NCBI RefSeq assembly: GCF_040412425.1
Contig: NC_089749.1
Span: 38,107,070-38,171,069, forward strand
DNA: 64,000 bases
From: Macrobrachium rosenbergii
Taxonomy: Eukaryota > Arthropoda > Malacostraca > Decapoda > Palaemonidae
Direction: 5' to 3'
Shown here: positions 10,491 through 22,400 of the stretch, one piece after another
Layout: every line of letters starts with the position of its first letter
Position numbering within the stretch: position 1 is the stretch's first letter
Translations under genes and position numbers: made by a program
Notes under the pieces: generated by a model
What the model was told of the DNA's origin: nothing
The model's input: the letters and a program-made list of their open reading frames with translations, nothing else
Database searches by the model: none

Positions 10491-11361
10491 TTCCGCTGGT
10501 GTTGAGGAAGAGGCTTCGACCATGGTCAACAGTCAAGAGTTTGTCAAGGTCAGTGCCTCTCCAATTTCCCCCTCCATCATTAGTGATCCATACGGATGCT
10601 TCCTAAGCGGATGGGGAGGATACTCCCAACACAAGAAAGTTCAAGGAACATGGTCGACTGTATTCCGCCAGTTCCATATCAACATTCTAGAGGCAATGGC
10701 AGTATTTCTAACACTAAAGAAACTATGTCCAACCAGACAGATTCATATCAGACTGGTACTGGACAGTGCAGTAGTTGTACATTGCATAAACAGAGGGGGC
10801 TCCAAGTCGAGCCATATCAATCAGGTAATGATTGCAATTTTCTCTCTGGCAAGGAAACATCTTTGGCACCTGTCAGCTACCCATCTGGCAGGTGTTCGAA
10901 ATGTCATTGCAGATTCACTATCCAGGACAACTCCGCTGGAGTCGGAATGGTCACTGGACAAGGCATCATTCGAGTGGATTTGTCTTCAGGTACCGGGTCT
11001 CCAGGTGGACCTGTTTGCCACAGAGAGCAACCACAAGCTTCCGTGTTACGTTGCTCCCAATCTAGACCCTCTAGCTCACTCCACAGATGCGATGTCAATC
11101 GACTGGAACAGGTGGCAAAGGATCTATCTGTTTCCACCAATAAACCTATTAATGAAAGTTTTACACAAACTCAGATCATTCAAAGGTCAAGTAGCACTTG
11201 TGGCACCCAACTGGCCGAAGAGCAATTGGTTTCCTCTTCTTCTAGAGTTGAAACTCCGGCGCAAACAAATCCCCAGTCCAAGATTGACACAAGTAGTACA
11301 AACTCGGACTGTGTCAGCTTCCTCAAGAATTCTGAATGCCCTAGCTTTATGGACTTCATGA
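10453..11361 (+). pseudogene. DIRS copy A RNase H domain
   Basis: RNase H removes the RNA template strand. Readable blocks are GWGGYSQHKKVQGTWS, the glutamate helix (LEAMAVFLTLKK), the LVLDSAVVVHCIN strand with its Asp, and NVIADSLSR with its Asp. Then comes the DIRS-typical extension QVDLFATESNHKLPCY...DPLAHSTDAMSIDW...YLFPP...VALVAPNWP. The first catalytic Asp (IHTDAS) lies in the RT frame and is followed by TAA. The rest of the domain reads in the -1 frame. Copy B has the same break at the same base, with TGA, so it predates the split of the copies or is recoded. The frame ends at 11361, overlapping the YR frame, as is usual in DIRS elements. Confidence 0.85.
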
Positions 11362-12260
11362 AGTTTGCAGCTCAGAAAGATGCTAACATTGATCCTATTA
11401 ATACACTGTTCATAGAATCAGACAAGAGGGAATCTACTCTCAGACAGTATGACTCAGCAGTTAAAAAGTTAGCATTATTTCTGAGGGAATCTGAAGCTCA
11501 GGAAATGACCACGAACCTAGCAATCTCTTTACTGGCCACTAGTACTATTACTACAGCAAAATCTGCTTTAAGAAAAATATTTTTACATGGCTTTAATATT
11601 AACCTTACAGACTCATATTTTTTGTCAATTCCTAAAGCATGCGCTCGTCTTAGACCAGCAACCCGTCCTCACACGGTTTCCTGGTTCTTAAATGACGTAC
11701 TTAAATTGGCATCAGACACTGATAATGAATTATGTACATACTCGAGTCTGTTAAGGAAAACGTTATTTCTAGTAAGTCTAGCCTCAGGGGCTAGAATTTC
11801 TGAACTGTCTGCTCTCTCTAGAGAACCGAACCATGTTGATTTCCTCCCATCAGGAGAAGTTCTGTTGTCTCCGGATCTCAAGTTTCTAGCAAAGAATGAG
11901 GATCCACAAAATAGATGGTCTCCTTGGAAGATTATTCCCCTTCCACAGGATCTGTCCTTATGTCCAGTTAACACTTTAAAAGCTTATTTAAATACAACTT
12001 CTAATAGGAATTCAGGCCCTCTTTTTGTTAGGGAAAATGGAGGAACCATTTCCTTAAAGGCCATCAGGCAACAAATACTATATTTCATAAAGCAGGCAAA
12101 CCCGGATTCAGTACCTAGGGTACATGATATTCGGGCGGTGGCCACCTCAACTAATTATTTTCATAATATGAATTTTGATGACCTTAAAAAGTATACGGGC
12201 TGGAAATCACCAACAGTGTTCAAACGCCACTATCTTAAGTCTCTAGAGGCTCTTAAATAG
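11335..12260 (+). pseudogene. DIRS copy A tyrosine recombinase
   Basis: The YR replaces the integrase of LTR elements and joins the circular DNA to the target. An N-terminal SAM-like core-binding region (KRESTLRQYDSAVKKLALFL) is followed by the catalytic domain: LASGARISELSAL (first Arg), HDIRAVATS (His and second Arg), TGWKSPTVFKRHYLK (Trp/His position and nucleophilic Tyr). Compared with copy B about 27 bp are missing near 11525-11540, shortening the core-binding helix region. The reading frame nevertheless stays open to the stop at 12258-12260. Catalytic residues are intact, but the deletion and the broken upstream genes argue against function. Confidence 0.9.
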
Positions 12261-12639
12261 TCCACAGTAGCTGCAGGAAGTATTGTTCCCCCAGCCCTAG
12301 ACTAGTTTATGTAACCTTAGTTTGTCCTATTGTTTATATTTCTCTCGCCTACCTGCCTCGTTTACTTGCCCTGCCTTCTAACCTTTAGGTCAGGCCTGCT
12401 TCACAGCCTGACTCCTGGCCATTTCATGGATATCCTGTTTTATTCTTTTTGATAGCCTTAAGTGTCTTGGTGTTACTTATTTTATGATTTAAACTGTGTG
12501 CCTTATAACGTTATGTTTTTAATATGAATGTTTTGGGATATTAAAACACAGTAATTTTCTCATAGTTTTATTTAGCTCCATTAAGGTAATTCTTAGAGGA
12601 CTCCACCAAGCTTTTGTATGGCTGATTCTCTGTCACTAT
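12261..12639 (+). other. 3' untranslated region of DIRS copy A
   Basis: No gene. The segment is colinear with the region below the YR gene of copy B (41521-41837), for example GGTCAGGCCTGCTTCACAGC and ACAGTAATTTTC. Confidence 0.7.
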
Positions 12640-13112
12640 TTCACTGGGTGACACAGGTCGAGCCCAGAAAAGGGATTTTGACAAAGGAAAAATCTGTTTC
12701 TGGGGGAGGACCTGTGTCACCCAGTGACCCATCCCTGTACTTCCTTTTCCCTCCCGAGTGGCATACCAAGCTTGGGAGGTGTTAACTTGGGATGAAGATG
12801 GCGGCCGGGGTGATGGTTGGCTAGGTGCAGGGGATGAGGTTTTGGAACGGCTTCTCCCCTTTTCGGGGTTTTGAGAATGGAGAAATCTATAGGACGAAGA
12901 TCTGTGGTAGTGGCAACCACTCACCCTTTGTGTATACCGACACCATCTAATGGTGTTCGATCCAGGGGTCGTAACCCTGGCATTATGGTTAGCTTTTTCT
13001 CTGGTATATTTAGCAATATTTATACCTAGAAATCAGTGGTAATGGACTATTTCACTGGGTGACACAGGTCCTCCCCCAGAAACAGATTTTTCCTTTGTCA
13101 AAATCCCTTTTT
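12640..13112 (+). repeat. DIRS copy A internal complementary region plus right inverted repeat
   Basis: The block at about 12645-12728 joins a segment ending ACACAGGTCGAGCCCAGAAAAG to GGGATTTTGACAAAGGAAAA...ACCTGTGTCACCC. Its second half is the reverse complement of the outer right terminus (13047-13112). Its first half predicts the missing outer left terminus. That is the internal complementary region known in DIRS1, thought to align the two ends when the circle forms. The right repeat (about 12780-13060) mirrors 3359-3640. The arrangement recurs at 41040-41520. Confidence 0.85.
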
Positions 13113-14467
13113 TAGTAATTTTGGTGACAGCTTATAATACCCTAGGTCTGCGGACAACCTTTTTCTAAAATAGTTATGTGCCTGGCACTTTTACCTCAAT
13201 AGTGTTACTTCTTAATGCATTTTTTTTGTTTACTGCTGATTAAAACTTACATTTTCATAATTTTAGTGTTTCTTTGTTGTACTTTGTTAATAACTAGATA
13301 TTTTTACTTTTAACTTTTTACTTGATCACATTTAATTACCATCTAGATATTTTGGCTTTCAGCTATTTACTTGATTGCTCTTACATTTTTTGTTATCATA
13401 TAATTTTATTTCAGTCAAATTTGTACTACTTTATTTCTATTCTTATGCTGTATTCATATTATACATTTATGAAATTTAGGCTGTCAAGCCAAGCACAGTG
13501 CTTATTAATATTATATCCTTTTACTTTTATCAAATTTTTATATGACAATGGGAATTGCTGATGATTCCCGAAAGATCAGCTGTCTTTGTAAATAAAGAAA
13601 ATATCTGAAATTTCATTGTTTCCTGGCTAGCCAGTTTATGGTGCTCAGAAAACACATCACAGTGAAGTCAGTGGCACTCAAGCTGCAAGTCATAAACGAT
13701 GCTGATTAACTTTTGCTGTTAAATACATTCTACTTATTAAACTAAAGTTTTTCAGTCACAAGATTGTTGCCAACAACACTATCAGACTGCCGGTTACTAA
13801 TAACCACTAAAAGGCCAAAACAACAAAGGGATAAAACAAAAACATATGTGACTAAAATTTTAGTTTCATTCCTTTACATTAAAAATTGTTCAGCTCATAT
13901 AAACCACAAAAATAGAAAAAAATTGCTGTGAGAGCACCATTACTGAAAAAAACCACTTACCTGCTGTAAAACACACGGTAAATAAATGTTATGTAAACAT
14001 AATTTCATAACACTGTCAAGGAAGATTATCAATACAGGACACAAAACATGATCAAAGCCAGATTTGATTTTTCCCTCTGGAAATAATAAATGAAACTGAA
14101 ACAATTATCTTCAAAGCTTACAAAATAATACCTCACCCTTAAATCAGCCTAAAAAAAATCCTCATCCCAAAATACACTTACACGGCACAAATTCTACATT
14201 AAGCAATCCTTCATCCATGGATTCAGAAACACTGTTGTAATGACCCATATGACGTCCATGAATGAAGTCCAATATTTTACCAAATGACAAACCAAGATAA
14301 GTTAAGTAAAGAGTGTCAATAAGACACATTTCACAGGACAAAGGTCAATATGAGTATACTAACCTCAGCTGATATAATACATACATATATAAAACAGATT
14401 AACTGAAAAAGCAAAAGCAATTCATTTTCAAAGTTAAAAAAAAAGAGACAGGATTCCCATTTTAGAG
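13113..14467. other. AT-rich intergenic DNA
   Basis: No domain or transposon end recognised. A short minus-strand open frame (about 14330-14170) ends in a donor-like GTAAGTG but has no acceptor; see rejected items. Confidence 0.5.
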
Positions 14468-14610
14468 TCATTCTTCTGAGTGTGATAAGGAAGTTGATTT
14501 CTTGAATGTTACTGCAATTTCCTTAACTGAGGGAGCCAGTGCTTCTAACTGAGTTTTAACTCCGCTCAAAATGCACTCGTCCTTGTTGGTTAATGATTTG
14601 ATTACCAAAT
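14468..14610 (-). CDS. Candidate terminal exon of an unrecognised host gene
   Basis: On the minus strand a pyrimidine-rich TTTTTTCATTTACAG acceptor (ending at 14611) precedes an open frame. It codes for about 45 residues and ends in TGA at 14468-14470. The peptide has the amphipathic, Lys/Glu-containing look of a coiled-coil tail (KTQLEALAPSVKEIAVTF) and a polar C-terminus ending SHSEE. Coding-like composition and the fit of acceptor and stop are the only evidence. I cannot assign a family, and no upstream exon was identified. It could equally be a pseudoexon. Confidence 0.35.
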
Positions 14611-16080
14611 CTGTAAATGAAAAAACAGAACAATCTAAATAAAAAAAACCTTATGAAAATTTTTTGCGAACACAACATTTGCGTTTAGGGACTTGCCCAC
14701 TTCAACACCTTAAAAATACTGGGTCCTCCATTGGCATAAAAGCCAATGTGGTTCTGAAAAATTATTATAATACAAAATATGAATACTTCAAAAAAAAGGT
14801 AACATTTTTCATTTTTTTATTAAAATATAAATTGAGCTCGTGATGCTGACACTAAAATAACTGTGATCCTTGTGCATGATGGTTACTCTTTCTATAATGA
14901 GTTCTTTTCTGCTGTAAATTTTCCTCCACAAATGGTTTATCCCTGTGTATTTTCCATGTTGGGCTAAAATAAGGGTGATAAATGCTTGGCAGGAAGGTGA
15001 TGGGTAACGGCTAAACAGCCGTCCAAAAAGTTATACTGTACTATATACTTTCCTTCTGAACAGCCACTCTGTTCACTGCCATATATTATTTAGCAGTGTT
15101 TTTATAAGTGGCTGACTTTCGTGTCAGGTAGAAAGTTTTCATTGTTTGTTGCTTTGTTTTTGTATTTCCCATTACTTTTTTATTTTGAGCTTTAGCTGCT
15201 GTACTTTGTTACTTAACAGGAGTACATGTTATCTACGTAAATTTAAAGGGATTATTGTATCTTGCATTCTTGTAGCATATTTGTATAGCTTTTTTATTTA
15301 AAGCCTGATTAGGTTAGAGTTGTAATTTTTACCCTTATTTCATGGTTATTAGCTTCGTATAGATTATTATTTTCTGTATCTGAAATAACTCAAAAGGTGC
15401 TTATGAATTTCGGGCAAACAATGCAGCAGTTTCATATTTTCCCTAAAAAGAGAGCCCTGTGTAGTTTTTGTATAGGGCAAGTATGTGTACGTTATAATGT
15501 CATTAAAAATATGTGAGCCAGAATTTAATGATAAAGAACGTGAACATATAAAAGAAATTATGTTACCCTTAACATTTCATTAATAATATATTTGTTAACA
15601 AAACAGATTTTCTACATTAAGGCCCTTAATGACAGACTTCAAAAGGATTTAAAAAATTGCATACTTTGCCATGCAACCCTAGTTTGCATAATATAAAAAT
15701 AGCAGCTACTAAGAACCCCGCTGACAAAGTAAATATTGCTTTAAATTGTAACAGCACAATTAAAAACCTTATTAACAATGACAGCTCCCGTATTAATAGT
15801 AATAAAGATACCAGCGTGTATGAAATACTGTGGTAATTTTGAAATCGCATACAACAGAGTAAGTGGTAGATGATTGCCCATAAAAATTAGCAAGCATACT
15901 AAATTATATGTTGAAAATGCCCTAGTCAACCATAGTTGGAAACATGACCATTGCATAAACTGGAACAACTCAGAGGTCAATTTTAATCACAAAGATACAG
16001 GCATTAGGAGATTGGTTGAGGGAGCTATTATAAACACAGGAGGATAAATTTACGAATCTTCTTTTTTCGTTCAGGTAACG
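14611..16080. other. Intergenic or intronic AT-rich DNA
   Basis: Nothing recognised. If the exon at 14468-14610 is real, part of this stretch would be its upstream intron. Confidence 0.45.
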
Positions 16081-16287
16081 CCAGGACTCACTTAGACCTG
16101 GTCAGCCATTCATGTGGTCACTTTCCCTTTCTTTCTTTGCCTCTTCTGTCATCTGCACCTCAGCAGGCCGAAGATTATCATAGTTCTGTATGAGCGCTAG
16201 GTGTTTCAATGTACATTTATTCTTGATTCTTTATTTTTAAGTATTTCCTGTTTTTACATGTCCTTTTCTTATCAAAGTCCAATCCTA

Positions 16288-16403
16288 TCCTAAAGGTTAG
16301 CCTGTTTACAAACTGTGTGAAGGTATATTTCATTGAAGGGTATTATCCTAAAGGTTAGCCTGTTTACAAACTGTGTGAAGGTATATTTCACTGAAGGGTA
16401 ATA
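16288..16403. repeat. 58-bp tandem duplication in the P-like element
   Basis: Two adjacent units (16288-16345 and 16346-16403) share ATCCTAAAGGTTAGCCTGTT and GTGTGAAGGTATATTTCA(T/C)TGAAGG and differ at few positions. Confidence 0.85.
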
Positions 16404-16689
16404 ATAACAGAGTAGGAGTAGTTGCTTCATTTATTACAGAGTACTTTAATATCATAATTCATCAATAGCTATGTAATTTTTCGCGTATATCTTTAAACTC
16501 ACAGTTACAAATTATATTTCTCTACTTTAACATTGAAATACTATCTAGTTACCTTAGTATTAAAGACAAATGCAAAATCCAAGTAATACACACACACACA
16601 CATTATATATAATGTGTGTGTGTGTGGAGGCTATTTCTTTGCATTATATTGCATACTTTCATTTTCTTCCTTTACTATCACATATCACT

Positions 16690-19244
16690 CTGATTCTTTA
16701 GACTTTTATTTATCCTTATTGCATTGTTCAGATGTCGTATTCTAAAATACACCGATATTTTCGCAAAAAAAGCCAGCATATCTTCAGACATGTTCACTCC
16801 AGACTGCATTAGTTCACGTATAAGAGTCTTTAAACATTCCTTCCCTTCCAAAAGAGCTTTCCCATGGGTGGCACTGAACACTTCTCTTAAAACACTCAAC
16901 TGTTTAAGGAATTCTAAGGAAGGAACATGTAGGTCACCTCTGCAGTCCACGAGTTTTCTGAGGTAGTACTGGTTATCTTGCTACTTAAATATGGGTATCT
17001 GTTGCAATATTTCTTCACAATATAGCCCCCTATATAGCGCAGTGCTGCTTCTTCTATTACAGTGCTGGCTGTTTTCTCAGTATCAGCATCATCTAGTTCT
17101 ATGTTTGTATCTGTTACATACACATCATCTTTTCAGTTTCAAGGTCTCTGAATAGGATACTTGTTAAGCAGATCTCTAAAGAAAGTTTTCTGTCATCTGA
17201 CTACTGGAGATTACCATAATTTCCAGTCACTTTGTTGGCATATCATTACCATTCAACTTTGCGTATTAGTTTTATCACTAATGATAGCCATATCTTTGCC
17301 TAACAACAAACTTCTAAGTCTGTATTTAAAGTCTAATGGGTTTGGAAGATCATAAGGACCATTTATTTGTCTGATACACCCAAACAAATGTTCTAAACAA
17401 TCCTGATTCAATCTCTAAGTTAACAGGTAATCTAACTGGAAGGAATCTTTCAACATATTGGCCAACTTTGATGAAAGCATGACACCTTCCTGAAATTTAT
17501 AAAGACACCTTGTCTTTAGAGATTTAACTTTCATTGCATGCATGCAATCAATAACTTTATACAGGATTTCTGTTTGTTGTTCCATGCATGTCTCAAAACT
17601 ATTAAGTTGTTCTATGCATATCTCAAAACCATTAAGCATTTTTGTGTCCCCATATTTATGATTCGAGTTCATTACATTGAACCAGTCAATGATAAGCATT
17701 ATAAAACCGGATGTTGGCTTCCAGTTTGACCTTAGCAATCCCTTCTCCCCAAGATATCTTAGAGCATTAGCACATGATTTTGACAACTGCACAGCATACT
17801 TGACATGTTGCCTTTGTTGCCCACTGATCCTTAAATGCATTTCACTGACCGTAAATGCTAAACCATTATACTGGCACTGAGCATTTCACGGATGCTTACA
17901 TCTGAAACATAGTCTTCATTCTTTAGATAAAATCCTGAATCAATTAGATTATTCCTTATCAGTTTTATGAAATGAGGAACATCTGCAGGACATATCTGTC
18001 TATCAGCAGCAGGATTCTTGAAGGATACTTTATCTTGAAGAATGTCAATGCCCAGATCCTTCCACATGCGGAGGTTATTTGATCCCATATCATGCACTGT
18101 GGCAACTACAATTCCCATTGCCTCAACTTTATCACAGATAACAGGATTTTCACTACCTCAGACTGATCAAAGTCATAATAAACTGGCTGCCTCCAATGCC
18201 CAATAAGACTTAACATAACAACTGTAGCTTTGTCATGCAGTTTGTAAAGAATGTCCTTTCCTTTATCAAAACACCATTCCTTACTGACACTCATCTCGTC
18301 TATACTTAAGACAGCAGGCTTTTCAAGAATAGGAAATGTGTCAGCCTTTGCAATTAATAATATCAGTACTAAAGTGAAAAGCCCAGGCTCACAGTCAAAA
18401 TTTTGTGCTTTCTTTTTCAATGTGCTTGGACAAGGCAAAGAAAATGCTTTTTTTACTCTCAAGTACTTGTAGCATCGTAACGTTAAAGTAGTCGCAATGT
18501 CCTCACTACTTCATCCACTGACTCCTTTCTGTGTTATAACAGTTTTAAGTTCTGCTAAAGTTCTGGCTATGACTACATTCCTAATAATTTGCACAAAATT
18601 TCCACACAAATCTGTAATTGCAGTTCTCAATGATTTATTTTCTTCCCTTAGTTATTTTACTTCATTTTTCAGCCGTTGCAATTCATTTGTCATTTGTTAC
18701 TTCTTCTGGAATGACTGTATTAATAACAGGAGGAGATGACTCACTGACATTATTTTCAACACGGTCGTCTGAAGTAATCTCTCTTGCTTCATCAGCCATA
18801 ATTTCACCAATACTGTACCTTCCTTACTCATATCACAGAGCTCTTGCACGGTTCTCCTCTCACTCCATTTATGGGCCCTTCCATCTCTTGCAATTGATGA
18901 TGCATATTAGATATTTTATTGATAACAAAGTAGTCAGTGATACTGCAGACAATACACTTACCATTTGGAAGATTAAGAGATGGAACAGCATCTTCTTTTA
19001 ACACCCTCTTATTCCTTGGCGTTTCAATATCAAGAAGTCGTGACTTCAAATCGTCTGCATAGTCTTGTAAAGTGCACTGAACATATGACTGTATTTTTAG
19101 GGTTCGCTGGCTCTGCATGACGACATGCATTTATCCACTTGTCTCTGAACACTTCATCATTCGGGAATCGAAAATATCTCGTACTGGAGTCTTTGGTTTT
19201 TTATTGGTATTGAAACACCCAAACATCGAACAGCTCCTCGGCAT
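16690..19244 (-). pseudogene. P-element/THAP9-type transposase, decayed
   Basis: The ATG at 19244 opens a THAP zinc finger: C-x4-C (MPRSCSMFGC), then after a frameshift the W, and CSVHF. The first exon ends LKEDAVPSLNLPN at a GTAAGT donor (18961). Next come an acidic linker and a leucine-zipper-like coil (ELQRLKNEVK, LREENKSLR). The catalytic core has VLSIDEMSVSKEWCFDKG (first Asp) and VVATVHDMGSNNLRMW (second acidic block with the conserved G-x-N). Then come the GTP-binding-insertion-like RYLGEKGLLRSNWKPT region and the C-terminal ALRYIGGYIVKKY block. Pieces lie in several frames at 18462-18106, 18118-17858, 17840-17415, 17123-16914 and 16950-16678. Some breaks may be introns, but frameshifts and stops are clear. 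Confidence 0.8.
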
Positions 19245-19434
19245 TTTCTCAAAAAATTTTTGTACATTAAGACACCAATAACTGCGAGTTCACTCTGTAC
19301 TCAGAAGTGAATTACTGACCTTGTGGCCTGTGCCTGCCTGGGTGAATCAAGATACTCTGGCCCACGCTACCTCAGGCGACGTATGAGTCATCAATAATCC
19401 CTTGAATGGCTGACCTGCTCTAAGTGGGTCCTGG

Positions 19435-22400
19435 GTAACACGGTTGCGTCAAGCAACCCAAGATACAGACGTCCTACCTGCTTTAGGCAACCACCGCAGA
19501 GACCTAATGGATGAACCCACTTTGACACTCTGAGAGGTTATCTAGTTTATCTTTGGAAAACGATGGAATTACTTGAATTATGGAATCGCTTGTTTTCAAA
19601 TATGGACTGGTTTTCTTTTCTTTTTTTAATAACAATTCCTTTTAACACTTGAAACATTTTACTTTGTTGGAAAATTTACTTTTACAGTTAGACAGATAAG
19701 AAGAATTGAGCAGGTTCTCTATATCTCTCGTACACATATATTTTTTCATATGTATTTACACTTACATAAGTGTGGATTTTTTCACCATTTTAGTGATTCA
19801 TGTATGAGATTTTTTTAAGTGAAGCCATACCTGTGCTGTGACACAAGACTCCAGGTGAGAACCAGAGATTGCCAAAGTAGACAGCCTACTTACTTTAAAT
19901 GATATATCAAGGCGCTCAACAAGATCCAGTGCTTTTGGGACTCATGTCCAATCTTAGGCAGATTCTCATGACTCCTCCTAATTAAGTTACGGCCATACTG
20001 CTATAGTAAGGCAAAGCAAACGTTCATTTTTGAGATATTTCTTGTACAAGCAGTGCCTGCTTCTAGCATACCTAGTCATGCCTTGAGCCTAGTGCACTGT
20101 TCACTCACTTGTTCTCCCAACAGAATGCCCTCCAACGAGTTACAGTAACTTCACTCTTGAGAGACCCACCTCTCACAAGCTAATCACATCATCCTTAGTT
20201 ATCATTACCTATTGCAAAGGGTGTTTCCCAATCACATAACCACTCAGAGCATTAGGGGCACTATCACATGTCAATAAGATGGGTGATTTTTTTATTCAAG
20301 AGATGACTGACAAGTTTTATGCTGGGGCAACTCAAGAAGTCATAAGGATCCTCCACAGAGCCAACTCAGTCCCCTAATTCACATACTGTAGTAGGAGGGA
20401 CCTGTACAAGACTCCTTCACCTCCATATTCTAAGAATAGACAGAAGTCTCCTGGGATCCCAGACAGGTTCTGTAACTCCAAACAGATAAACATCTCCAAG
20501 GGCGCAACACTCACCCTGTCACCCTGGCAGAGGTGGAAGGAGAAACATCCATAAGTTTCCCTCTGGAAATTAGCAGTATCAAAGATGAGGTTTTCCCCAA
20601 TCATTGGGTCAGTTCATGTCAGGTAAGGGCCAGTCTCTAGAAATAAAGGTAATGCTGGCAGGACTGACTTATGTATCTAAACTGGCATCACAACACCTAT
20701 GGTTACTGATGCCAAAAAAATTTAAAATAACTAAATTAACAAAAAATTTAAATAAAATATTTACCCATAAATCATGCTTCATAAATACTTTCACACCTCC
20801 TAGCTATAAAACCATTTAGGTCAGAAGTAAATAAAACAAAATTAATATAAAAATTAATTTGAATGTAAGAGGAATTTATGTTTTACAAAGAAGGCCAGCC
20901 TCCTCATCAGTAAACCTAAAAATTTAGCTGGATTTGACTGGGGCACTTAACCAAATGCCGGTGCCTTCCCAGCCATTAAAAAGCCATTTGTTAAAGGACA
21001 ATGACCAATCCTCAATTGACAAAGAGGTGTCTCCCAACTTCGAGGCATACAATTACACTTCCATAGGGAAGTCTGTTTGTTCTACCCAGCATTTCTGGTT
21101 ACTAACTGTCAGTCATACCTTCCCGCTTCGGCTGCCAGCGTTTCTTAGATTTCTTCCTAATAACTGAGAAACAATCCCTAAAAGGCAAAGAAATTGTACA
21201 GCACAGCCCTCTTGGACAGTTCATTAGCTTTCTCATTACCTGCTGCAGTCAGACTATACCAATCTGAGTAGTTTTTTTTTTTTTTTTTTCAAAAATGTAA
21301 TAAATAAGCACTTTATCGGTTTCAGGACACTATTCTGTAGATAGAAGGTTTGTTTAACTTTTCTACAATCCTTAAGAGGCTTTGTTTGTGTTGGCAGTCA
21401 AATGTTACATGTCTCCATTGTCAAAAGTTTTGACAGCATGGATTACACACAGGTGCCTCTAACGAACTTTGCAAGATGTTCAAGAAATCTGAGAGAAAAG
21501 TTCCTGTCAGGAATCACAAGGTTCCTTCTTGGGATATATCTCTAGTTTTAAAATATCTTTAAGGTTCAACATTGATGCATTATGGATTACATGAGCTTCT
21601 GCAAGGTGTGAGTAAATTAAATGCCCTTCCTAGCCAGGTCACTCACGTTAAGAAATGGTGCAGGATTGGTCTTTCATAAAACCCAATGTTTGTGCACAAA
21701 ACATAGAAAGCATATTCTCATTTTCAGCCTTCACCAGCAATGGTTATTCCTTCTACATACCTGTACCACTGGAGAATAAGGAATATCTATTGTAGTGCCA
21801 TCTAAAAGCTGTGAGGGCTTATCTTTAGAAGACCAAGCCTTTTAGAAAGTGGGGGGAGAAGGGGGATTTGTTTTTAGTGCCAGTGCATCTAAGTCAGAAC
21901 TTTTTTCTGCTGGTTTAGACAAGCCATCCTAAAGGCTTATAAGGATTAAAAGAATCACAGGCACTGAATTTTCAAGTTGGGTCATGAAATCACGGTGACA
22001 TGTTTTTACTTTAAGTACAAGATAGAAAGAAAGAGGGGGGGCAAACTCAAGATAAGTGATAGTTCATTAAAGTGCGATGCATGTGTGTATGTACATACAC
22101 AGACTGGCTAAATGCGGGTCATCATACATACAACCAGGCTTACCAAACTTACTGGCTTATCTAATACTTCATTAATATTTCTTATAATTAACAACCACTT
22201 AATATTTCAATGAGAACTGCTCAGCAAAACACAGGAATAGAGAGCATCAAGTACTGAAGTGAGAAAGGGCTGTTTGCCGATGTTAGTTACTGTAATTATT
22301 GAATATTCATTAAGAGTTGCCTTACAGTTGTTGACTTGTAAAACTTACTAATTATCAATGGTGACTTCCTTAAGTAAAAATGGAATTCATTTTTATTCAT

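Larger units (their letters stand above)
3359..13112 (+). mobile_element. DIRS1-like retrotransposon, copy A
   Basis: DIRS elements code for gag, reverse transcriptase/RNase H and a tyrosine recombinase, and integrate through a circular DNA with no target-site duplication. Seen here in order: left inverted repeat (3359-3640), a long 5' zone containing a tandem array and a TTAA-flanked insertion, gag with apparent introns (7149-9402), RT (9380-10490), RNase H (to 11361), YR (to 12260), and the right repeat with its internal complementary region (12640-13112). The left repeat begins at CACCCAGTGAAATAG, about 25 nt inside the terminus predicted from the internal complementary region, so the extreme left end is lost. 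Several frameshifts make the copy non-autonomous. Without the 1.54-kb insertion it would be about 8.2 kb, and 2.2 kb of that is leader. Copy B is a close relative; copies C and D belong to different subfamilies. Confidence 0.85.
16081..19434 (-). mobile_element. P-like DNA transposon with THAP transposase
   Basis: Inverted repeats bound the transposase: CCAGGACTCACTTAGA at 16081 and the reverse complement of TCTAAGTGGGTCCTGG at 19434. Both continue into GGTCAGCCATTCA (about 33 bp with a few mismatches). The flanks share GGTAAC on both sides (left GGTAACG, right GGTAACACG), which may be a worn 8-bp target duplication as expected for P elements. Inside are a THAP domain, coiled coil and RNase H-like core of the P/THAP9 family. 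The transposase is broken, so the copy is dead. Confidence 0.65.

Noticed and set aside
10560..10625. Antizyme-type +1 frameshift at TCC-TGA
   Set aside because: The shift needed to continue RNase H is -1, so the resemblance to the antizyme site is coincidental.
3359..13112. Copy A as an active autonomous retrotransposon
   Set aside because: A 5-nt loss before the YLDD box, two gag frameshifts, a YR deletion and a truncated left terminus rule this out.
14170..14330. Minus-strand 56-codon frame ending at a GTAAGTG donor-like site
   Set aside because: A stop lies directly upstream with no acceptor in between, and it falls downstream of a terminal exon on the same strand; probably chance, though its composition is not bad.
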